Shown here piece by piece: positions 7,167 to 14,925 of a stretch of DNA of 14,925 nucleotides (position 1 is its first letter; each line of letters begins with the position of its first letter). The translations under genes were made by a program, and so were the position numbers. The notes beneath the pieces are model-generated. The model was not told where the DNA came from and ran no database searches. It was given only the letters and a program-made list of their open reading frames with translations. Source of the DNA: an uncultured Bilophila sp. GTDB taxonomy: Bacteria > Desulfobacterota > Desulfovibrionia > Desulfovibrionales > Desulfovibrionaceae. Location of the stretch: assembly GCA_959604115.1 (NCBI GenBank), contig CAUHBW010000046.1, positions 1 to 14,925 of the forward strand, written 5' to 3'.

Positions 7167-9083
7167 ATGCCTGAACAGACCAATCACGAATTCCGTGCGG
7201 AAACCCGCAAAGTCCTGAATATCCTTACCCACTCCCTCTATTCCAACCGGGAAATCTTCCTGCGCGAACTGATCTCCAACGCTTCCGACGCGCTGGACAA
7301 ACTGCGCTTCCTCCAGAACCGCCAGCACGAGGGCATCCGCAACCCCGATCTGCCGCTTGAAATCCGGATCACCTCGGACAAGGTTCAGAACTGCCTGACC
7401 ATCACCGATACCGGCATCGGCATGACCCGCGACGAGATGATCGAAAACCTCGGCACCATCGCCCACTCCGGTTCCGAGGCCTTCCTCAAGGAACATTCCG
7501 GAAAGGAAGGGGACGAAACGGGCGACGCCTCCAACATCATCGGCCGCTTCGGCATCGGCTTCTACTCCGTGTTCATGGTCGCGGACAAGGTTGAAGTGAC
7601 CTCGCTCTCCGCCACCGGCGACGGCCCGGCCTACCGTTGGACCTCGGACGGCACCGGCACCTTCACCATCGAGGAAGCCCCGGATCAGGCCGAGATCCAG
7701 CGCGGCACCACCATCCGCGCCTTCATCAAGGAAGGCGACAAGGAATTTCTGGAAAAATACCGCCTCGAGGGCATCATCCGTACCCACTCCAGCTTTATCC
7801 CCTTCCCGATCATGGTGGACGGCGAGCGCGTGAACACCACGCCCGCCCTGTGGCGCGAGCCCAAGTTCTCCATCAAGAAGGAACAGTACGACGAATTCTA
7901 CAAGTTCCTGACCTACGACCAGAAGGCCCCGCTCGACGTGCTGCACCTGTCCGTGGACGCGCCCGTGCAGTTCAACGCCCTGCTGTTCATCCCGGACATC
8001 ACCAAGGACTACTTCGGAGCCTACCGCGAACACTGGGGACTTGACCTCTACGCCCGCCGCGTGCTCATCCAGCGCGAGAACAAGGAGCTGATTCCCGACT
8101 ACCTCGCCTTCCTCAAGGGCGTGGTGGACACCGAAGATCTGCCTCTGAACATCTCCCGCGAAACGCTTCAGGAAAACATCGTCCTCCGCAAGATCGCCCA
8201 GACCATCAGCAAGCAAACCATTTCCCACCTCGAAAAGCTGGCGAAGGACGATGCGGAAAAGTACAACCAGTTCTGGAAGCTGCACGGAAAGGTCTTCAAG
8301 CTCGGCTACAGCGACTTCGCCAACCGCGACCGCATCACGCCGCTGCTGCGCTTCAACTCCTCCGCGATGGAGGACACCGACGGCCTGACCTCGCTGGACG
8401 ACTACATCTCCCGCGCCCGCGAAAACCAGAAGGAAATCTGGTACGTCGCCGCGCCGGGCCGCGAGGCCGCCAAGGTCAACCCGCACAGCGAAGTGTTCCG
8501 CCGCAAGGGACTTGAGGTGCTGTACCTCTACGAGCCCGTGGACGAATTCGCGCTGGAGACGCTGGGCACCTACAAGGACTATGCCTTCAAGGCCGTGGAG
8601 CACGCCGACGGCGCGCTGCTGGATTCCTTCGCGGATACGGACGAGACGCCCAAGGCCGCGCCACTGTCCAACGACGACATGAACGCCTTCGACAAGCTGC
8701 TGGAGACCATCCGCAAGGTGCTCGGGGACCAGATCAAGGACGCGCGCGTCTCCCACCGTCTGGCGGACAGCCCGGCCTGCCTCGTTTCTCCCGACGGCGG
8801 CGTGACCTCCTCGATGGAACGCCTGATGCGCGTCATGCAGAAGGACGATTCCATCCCGCAGAAGGTATTCGAGATCAACCGCGACCATCCGCTGCTGCGG
8901 ACCATGCTCAAGATCTCCAAGTCCAATCCCGACGATCCCCAGCTCGCGGAAATGATCCAGAACCTCTTCGACTCCACCCTGCTGCTCGACGGCTACATCA
9001 AGGATCCCCACGCCCTCGCCAGCCGCGCCACCAAGCTCCTTGAGCAGGCCAGCGCGTGGTATGCCGACGTCAAGAAGCTGTAG
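7167..9083 (+). CDS. htpG: Molecular chaperone HtpG (Hsp90 family)
   Basis: Cytoplasmic ATP-dependent chaperone of 638 residues, the usual bacterial length, acting as a dimer with the DnaK system. The N-terminal GHKL ATPase domain is intact: E34 and N38 in LRELISNASDALDKLR, DTGIGM at 81-86, and the lid and G-rich loop IIGRFGIGFYSVFMVADKV at about 124-142. The middle domain has LPLNISRETLQEN, carrying the conserved arginine that contacts ATP. The C-terminal dimerisation domain is present, and the MEEVD tail of eukaryotic Hsp90 is absent, as expected. ATG 7167 has a perfect GAGGAGG six bases upstream. It is bounded by repeat copies C and D, so it is probably transcribed alone. Confidence 0.98.
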   Translation: MPEQTNHEFRAETRKVLNILTHSLYSNREIFLRELISNASDALDKLRFLQNRQHEGIRNPDLPLEIRITSDKVQNCLTITDTGIGMTRDEMIENLGTIAHSGSEAFLKEHSGKEGDETGDASNIIGRFGIGFYSVFMVADKVEVTSLSATGDGPAYRWTSDGTGTFTIEEAPDQAEIQRGTTIRAFIKEGDKEFLEKYRLEGIIRTHSSFIPFPIMVDGERVNTTPALWREPKFSIKKEQYDEFYKFLTYDQKAPLDVLHLSVDAPVQFNALLFIPDITKDYFGAYREHWGLDLYARRVLIQRENKELIPDYLAFLKGVVDTEDLPLNISRETLQENIVLRKIAQTISKQTISHLEKLAKDDAEKYNQFWKLHGKVFKLGYSDFANRDRITPLLRFNSSAMEDTDGLTSLDDYISRARENQKEIWYVAAPGREAAKVNPHSEVFRRKGLEVLYLYEPVDEFALETLGTYKDYAFKAVEHADGALLDSFADTDETPKAAPLSNDDMNAFDKLLETIRKVLGDQIKDARVSHRLADSPACLVSPDGGVTSSMERLMRVMQKDDSIPQKVFEINRDHPLLRTMLKISKSNPDDPQLAEMIQNLFDSTLLLDGYIKDPHALASRATKLLEQASAWYADVKKL

Positions 9084-9091
9084 GATGAAGA

Positions 9092-9165
9092 TTGGGGAGG
9101 GGAGAGGAAACCCTTCTGGAGAAGGGCTTTCCTCTCCCCTCCCCCCTCTCTCTCCCAAAACGTTC
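9092..9165 (+). repeat. Dispersed hairpin repeat, copy D (diverged tail)
   Basis: Ten bases after the htpG stop, 9094-9116 pairs with 9121-9144 in a 23-bp stem with loop TGGA and a single bulged C at 9127. The 5' arm begins with a 17-base pure purine run. The tail is recognisable only in part: a pyrimidine run, then AAAACGTTCGTATG, without TATCGAATCC. This and copies E and F share the 477-base family-rich landscape around htpG and uvrA. It is the likely 3' end of the htpG mRNA. Confidence 0.88.
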
Positions 9166-9249
9166 GTATGCGGTAGCCGGTTCCGTCGCCGGATGACGAG
9201 ACGGGCCGCACGACAGGTATTTTTAGGGAGAGAGTGAGGGGGAGATAAA

Positions 9250-9339
9250 AGCAAAAAAGCCGGTCCGTCCGGCAAGGCAAGGTTGCGCGAACGCCGTTTG
9301 CGTTCCCCGAAAAGTCCCGCCGGAGCGACGGGACTTTTT
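9250..9339 (+). ncRNA. Possible small RNA with intrinsic terminator
   Basis: Three hairpins in a row end in a terminator: GCCGG/CCGGC near 9269-9283, GCGAAC/GTTTGC near 9297-9311 region boundary, and a 10-bp stem (9310-9319 with 9329-9338) followed by TTTTTCTTT. No coding frame ends just upstream, and the htpG 3' end already has its own hairpin, so the terminator has no evident gene to serve. A short RNA starting near 9250 would explain it. The promoter is not clear and no known RNA family was recognised. It may instead be a second, leaky terminator for htpG. Confidence 0.3.
9310..9339 (+). terminator. Orphan intrinsic terminator
   Basis: The stem AAAAGTCCCG/CGGGACTTTT (9310-9319 with 9329-9338) has a nine-base loop and a T-rich 3' side (TTTTTCTTT). 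It could work in both directions because A also precede the stem, but the plus-strand T-run is better. Confidence 0.75.
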
Positions 9340-9477
9340 CTTTGTTGGGATTCCTTCCTGAAAAGGCTTGAAGAAAATCCCCTTTGCTGAGAGAACGGAA
9401 GCGTTGCGCTTTTCGGAAAAATCGCACCTTTCCCCCGACGACGCCCCGCTCCCGATATGCCGCACGCTCTCGGAACA

Positions 9478-9545
9478 GGGATTCGATAAACATGAACGTC
9501 TCAGGAGAAGGAGGGATGGGGGTAGGTCCGCTCTCCCTCCCTCTC
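9478..9545 (-). repeat. Dispersed repeat, copy F (reversed, hairpin decayed)
   Basis: GGGATTCGATA at 9478-9488, then CGTCTCAGGAG and GGAGGGATGGGGG, match the reversed tail of copy C (6939-6983) in order and spacing. The hairpin that should follow is gone: only a pyrimidine-rich stub (9531-9545) remains where the arms should be. The tail is thus conserved in a copy that no longer folds. It ends just before the ribosome binding site of the hydrogenase protease gene. Confidence 0.75.
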
Positions 9546-9560
9546 CGACCAAGGAACGCC

Positions 9561-10043
9561 ATGAACAGATTGCTGGTGCTCGGAATAGGAAACATGCTGC
9601 TCACCGACGACGGCGTGGGCGTGTTCGCGTCGCAGGAACTGATGAAGGAAGAGTGGCCCGCGCAGGTAACCATTCGCGAGGGCGGCACCTTCACGCAGGA
9701 CATCTTCTACAGCTTCAAGGGCTATTCCCACCTGCTGGTGCTGGACGTGGTGCACTGCAGCGGCAAGCCCGGCTCCCTCTACCGGCTCACCGAGGACGCG
9801 CTGATCAAGGACGAGAAACAACGCCTGTCCATCCACGACATCGATCTCATCGACTCCCTCGGCATGGCGGAAAAGCTGTTCGGAACCAAGTCCGAACTCG
9901 TCGTGATCGGCGTGGAGCCCAAGGACTACACGACGTGGAACATCGGCCTCTCGGACGAAGTGCGGGCCGCCTTTCCCGACTTCCTCGCGCTGGCGCGGAA
10001 AGAAATCGCGGCATGGCTGGAACGCTACGGAGAACGGGCATGA
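9561..10043 (+). CDS. Hydrogenase maturation protease (HyaD/HybD/HycI family, M52)
   Basis: Cytoplasmic endopeptidase of 160 residues that trims the C-terminus of a [NiFe]-hydrogenase large subunit after nickel insertion. The N-terminal GIGNMLLTDDGVGV (8-21) is typical. The three nickel-binding positions known from HybD (Glu16, Asp62, His93) correspond to D17, D62 and H92. Asp at the first position also occurs in HycI, so it is not a defect. EPKDYTTWNIGLSDEV (119-134) matches the family's C-terminal part. ATG 9561 has AAGGA five bases upstream. No hydrogenase structural genes lie in the window, so which hydrogenase it serves is unknown. It overlaps the second DUF554 gene by four bases (ATGA), indicating a two-gene operon. 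Confidence 0.92.
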   Translation: MNRLLVLGIGNMLLTDDGVGVFASQELMKEEWPAQVTIREGGTFTQDIFYSFKGYSHLLVLDVVHCSGKPGSLYRLTEDALIKDEKQRLSIHDIDLIDSLGMAEKLFGTKSELVVIGVEPKDYTTWNIGLSDEVRAAFPDFLALARKEIAAWLERYGERA

Positions 10044-10741
10044 TCCCCGTCGGAGCCATCGTCAACGCGTCGGGCATCGCACTGGGCGGCCTTGTGGGGC
10101 TGGCCTTCGGTTCCCGCCTGCCGGAACGCGTCCGCACCATCGTCTTTCAGGGCCTCGGCCTGTGCGTGCTCGTCATCGGCTTCAAGATGGCCCTGCCCAC
10201 GCAAAACCCGCTCATCGTCATTTTCAGCATCGTCATCGGCTCCGTGATCGGCGAACTGCTCAGGCTGGAAGCCAAACTCGTCCATGTGGGCGACCGGCTG
10301 AAACAGCGGCTCAAATCCTCCAACCCGCTGTTCACCGACGGCATGGTCAACGCCTCGGTGCTGTTCTGCATCGGCGCGATGGCGATCATCGGCTCCTTCG
10401 ACGAAGGGCTCCGGGGCGACCGCGCCGTGGTCCTTTCCAAGGCCATCATCGACAGCTTCGCCGCGCTGGCCATGGCCTCGGCCTACGGGCTCGGGGTCTT
10501 GTTCTCGGCTCTGCCCGTACTTATCTATCAGGGGTCGCTCACGTTGCTTGCGGGCAGCCTCCAGCAGTGGCTCGACCCGGCGACCATGACGGAACTGACC
10601 GCCGTCGGCGGCACGCTCATCATCGGCATCGGCCTCAACATGCTGGAAATCACGCACATCTCGCTGTCCAACATGCTCCCGTCCCTGCTGGTCGTGGTGG
10701 GACTGTGCGCCGCGACGGCCTCCTTTGCCGCATATGTCTAA
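10040..10741 (+). CDS. DUF554 family membrane protein (second paralog)
   Basis: Predicted inner-membrane protein of 233 residues, function unestablished. It starts MIPVGAIVNASGIALGGLVG, the usual glycine-rich first membrane segment, and has further hydrophobic segments at about 35-65, 104-120, 140-170 and 190-230. ASVLFCIGAMAIIGSFDEGL (about 107-126) and the following KAIIDS block parallel the minus-strand protein at 49-765. The ATG overlaps the protease stop (ATGA) with GGAG seven bases upstream, so the two are translationally coupled. That pairing might hint at a role in nickel or ion handling for hydrogenase maturation, but this is inference from position only. Confidence 0.88.
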   Translation: MIPVGAIVNASGIALGGLVGLAFGSRLPERVRTIVFQGLGLCVLVIGFKMALPTQNPLIVIFSIVIGSVIGELLRLEAKLVHVGDRLKQRLKSSNPLFTDGMVNASVLFCIGAMAIIGSFDEGLRGDRAVVLSKAIIDSFAALAMASAYGLGVLFSALPVLIYQGSLTLLAGSLQQWLDPATMTELTAVGGTLIIGIGLNMLEITHISLSNMLPSLLVVVGLCAATASFAAYV

Positions 10742-10785
10742 GACGGAACACGACGACGCGCCGCCCGCCTTCCCTCCGACGGAAA

Positions 10786-10842
10786 GGCTATGAAAAGGCG
10801 GCGTTCATAGCCCGGATACGGAACACACCGCCGGAAACGGCG
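10786..10842 (+). promoter_or_regulatory. Two hairpins between the second DUF554 gene and uvrA
   Basis: A perfect 9-bp stem GGCTATGAA/TTCATAGCC (10786-10794 with 10804-10812) is followed by a 5-bp stem with a GAAA tetraloop (10829-10842). Neither has a U-tract. They could be a weak terminator of the upstream operon or part of the uvrA leader. No LexA-type box was recognised in this 145-base gap. Confidence 0.4.
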
Positions 10843-10886
10843 TTCACTTGCAAGACACCCCAGTCTGGACAGACTTCAAGGAAACC

Positions 10887-13808
<2,922 letters not shown>

Positions 13809-13813
13809 AAAAA

Positions 13814-13905
13814 TTGGGGAAGGGAGGGAGAACCTTCTGAAGAAAGGCTTCCCCCTCCCTTCCCCAAACCCCATCCCTCTCCCTCCCAAGACTTTCATAA
13901 CGGGC
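13814..13905 (+). repeat. Dispersed hairpin repeat, copy E
   Basis: Arms 13816-13837 and 13842-13865 form a stem of about 20 bp with loop TGAA, one mismatch (13829/13852) and bulges at 13845 and 13848. The bulged C at 13848 sits in the same place as in copies C and D. The tail AAACCCCATCCCTCTCCCTCC then AAGACTTTCATAAC is clear; TATCGAATCC is missing. It is the probable 3' end of the uvrA mRNA. From 13906 to 14085 nothing further is recognised apart from the nitroreductase ribosome binding site. Confidence 0.88.
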
Positions 13906-14085
13906 GTCAGGCCGTCTCCGTATGAAGGAACGGGTCCGCTGAAGGCTGTTCGGGAGCGGATTTTGGGGTGCGGAGGCGAATGACCGTCCGGGAGCCGGTT
14001 CTTTCCCGGTATGAAGAAAAGAGAAAGAGGAACGCGGCGCGTTCTCCGCAAGGGTTCGCATCAACATCTTTCCAAAGGAGTTCCC

Positions 14086-14874
14086 ATGAACACTCTTGAG
14101 CTTGATCAGGACCATTGCATCCGGTGCGGGCGTTGCGTGAGCGTCTGTCCGCAGCGCATTCTGGGACGCCACCCCAACGGCGGCATCGGCATTCCGCACG
14201 GCGCAATGGTTCGCTGCATCGGCTGCGGACATTGCGTGGCCGTCTGTCCCAAATCGGTTCTGACGTTGAACCACGAGCCGCCCGCGGGCCTGCCTCTCAT
14301 CGAGGACGCGCCTCTTTCCGACATCCAGCGGGACATGCTCTTCAAGAGCCGCCGCTCCATCCGTGCCTACCGCGACGAACCGGTTTCCCGCGAATTGCTC
14401 CTCAAGGCGCTGGAAGAAGCCCGCTACGCGCCCACGGCCTCCAACTCGGAGCAAGTGGAATGGCTGCTCGTCGAAGGCCGCGACCGGCTGCATGATCTGG
14501 GTTCACGGGTGGCGGACTGGATGTCCGGCATGACCGGCCGCTACCGTCACGTCGCCGACGCCTTCCGCGCCGGTCAGGATCCCATCCTGCGCGGCGCGCC
14601 CGCCATCATCTTCGCGCACGGCGGCGCCAACGTTCCGTGGAGCGCGCTCGACTGTACCGCCGCGATCAGCTATCTGGAGCTGGCCCTCCACAGCTACGGC
14701 ATCGGAAGCTGCTGGAGCGGCTTCGTGCTCGCCGCCGCCGGCAACGGCGTCGACCTCGGCCTCCCCCTCCCGGAGTGCCGCAAGCTCTGCGCCGGACTCA
14801 TGATCGGGTATCCCGCCGTCCGCTACACCCGCGTTCCCCCGCGCAGGCCCGTACGGCTGACGGTTGTGGAATAG
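14086..14874 (+). CDS. Ferredoxin-nitroreductase fusion protein
   Basis: Cytoplasmic flavo-iron-sulfur protein of 262 residues. The first 60 residues are a two-cluster ferredoxin domain with C11/C14/C17/C21 (CIRCGRCVSVCP) and C44/C47/C50/C54 (CIGCGHCVAVCP). The rest is an FMN nitroreductase domain: SRRSIRAYRDEPV (88-100) and ARYAPTASNSEQVEW (112-126) for flavin phosphate and ring contacts, GIGSCWSGF (205-213), and MIGYPAVRYTRVPPR (239-253). Such fusions are common in anaerobes and probably feed ferredoxin electrons to FMN; the physiological substrate is unknown. ATG 14086 has a strong AAAGGAG five bases upstream, so an in-frame start at 14011 is rejected. It appears monocistronic, ending at repeat G. 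Confidence 0.93.
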   Translation: MNTLELDQDHCIRCGRCVSVCPQRILGRHPNGGIGIPHGAMVRCIGCGHCVAVCPKSVLTLNHEPPAGLPLIEDAPLSDIQRDMLFKSRRSIRAYRDEPVSRELLLKALEEARYAPTASNSEQVEWLLVEGRDRLHDLGSRVADWMSGMTGRYRHVADAFRAGQDPILRGAPAIIFAHGGANVPWSALDCTAAISYLELALHSYGIGSCWSGFVLAAAGNGVDLGLPLPECRKLCAGLMIGYPAVRYTRVPPRRPVRLTVVE

Positions 14875-14881
14875 ATGAACA

Positions 14882-14925
14882 TTGGAGGGGGAGAGGGAAA
14901 CTTTCTGAAGAAAGTTTCCCTCTCC
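14882..14925 (+). repeat. Dispersed hairpin repeat, copy G (cut by window edge)
   Basis: Starting a few bases after the nitroreductase stop, 14890-14905 pairs perfectly with 14910-14925 around loop TGAA, at least 16 bp up to the window edge. The outer stem and any tail are outside the window. It belongs to the same subclass as copies A and B (ACTTTC/GAAAGT, no bulge). Confidence 0.88.

Larger units (their letters stand above)
9084..9560. other. Intergenic stretch between htpG and the hydrogenase protease gene
   Basis: This 477-base stretch has no convincing gene. It holds repeat copy D at the left, a possible small RNA ending in a terminator (about 9250-9339), and the reversed, decayed repeat copy F at 9478-9545. 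The part from 9345 to 9477 shows only a short stem AAGCG/CGCTT near 9408-9420. Frames crossing the region lack ribosome binding sites and recognisable products. Confidence 0.7.

Noticed and set aside
6933..9275. 780-codon open frame on the minus strand across htpG
   Set aside because: It is the antisense of a clearly identified htpG in GC-rich DNA, where stop codons are rare in the opposite frame. Its product is low-complexity and has no recognisable domain or ribosome binding site.
9368..10039. Open frame reading through the protease gene region into the second DUF554 gene
   Set aside because: The part before 10040 is out of frame with the recognised protease; the DUF554 protein starts at ATG 10040 with its own GGAG.
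9501..10140. Small minus-strand frames opposite the hydrogenase protease
   Set aside because: Antisense shadows without ribosome binding sites; the plus-strand gene has conserved metal-site residues.
10742..10886. SOS (LexA) operator before uvrA
   Set aside because: No convincing inverted LexA-type motif was seen; the inverted repeats present are better read as RNA hairpins.

Overview
The window looks like chromosomal DNA of a GC-rich, anaerobic, sulfate- or sulfite-reducing deltaproteobacterium, most likely Desulfovibrionaceae. The signs are GC-rich third codon positions, a periplasmic multihaem peroxidase-like protein, a [NiFe]-hydrogenase maturation protease, a ferredoxin-nitroreductase fusion typical of anaerobes, and an rpmE-DUF1385-prfA cluster. 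I do not assign a genus. No rRNA, tRNA, transposase, phage gene or CRISPR array was seen.

Layout. Positions 1-1315 (minus strand) hold a DUF554 membrane protein and the HU gene, each with its own 3' hairpin. Positions 1316-1683 are a divergent, AT-rich control region. Positions 1684-4244 (plus) are a translation cluster: ribosomal protein L31, a DUF1385 membrane protein, and release factor 1, whose start codon shares a base with the DUF1385 stop, followed by a U-tract terminator. Positions 4270-5748 hold an exported tri-haem cytochrome c peroxidase-like protein. Positions 5749-6081 carry a repeat, a run of hairpins and a doubtful 49-codon frame, then an MBL-fold hydrolase ends at 6885. HtpG follows (7167-9083) behind a sigma70-like promoter. 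A 477-base gap (9084-9560) holds two repeat copies and a possible small RNA. A hydrogenase maturation protease and a second DUF554 protein overlap by four bases (9561-10741). UvrA (10887-13808) and the ferredoxin-nitroreductase (14086-14874) close the window.

The genes are mostly housekeeping (translation, DNA compaction, protein folding, DNA repair) mixed with redox functions (peroxidase-like cytochrome, hydrogenase maturation, nitroreductase). Several hairpins suggest most transcription units are short and independent.

The most distinctive signal is non-coding: a dispersed element present seven times in 15 kb. It has a long purine-rich 5' arm, a conserved TGAA or TGGA tetraloop, a pyrimidine-rich 3' arm and, in complete copies, a tail of about 45 bases containing an AAGACTTTCGT-like block and TATCGAATCC. 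Arms change in a compensating way while the loop stays constant, and one subclass has a bulged C at a fixed position. Five copies sit just after stop codons; two lie in reverse orientation upstream of htpG and of the hydrogenase protease gene. No obviously new multi-gene system was found.
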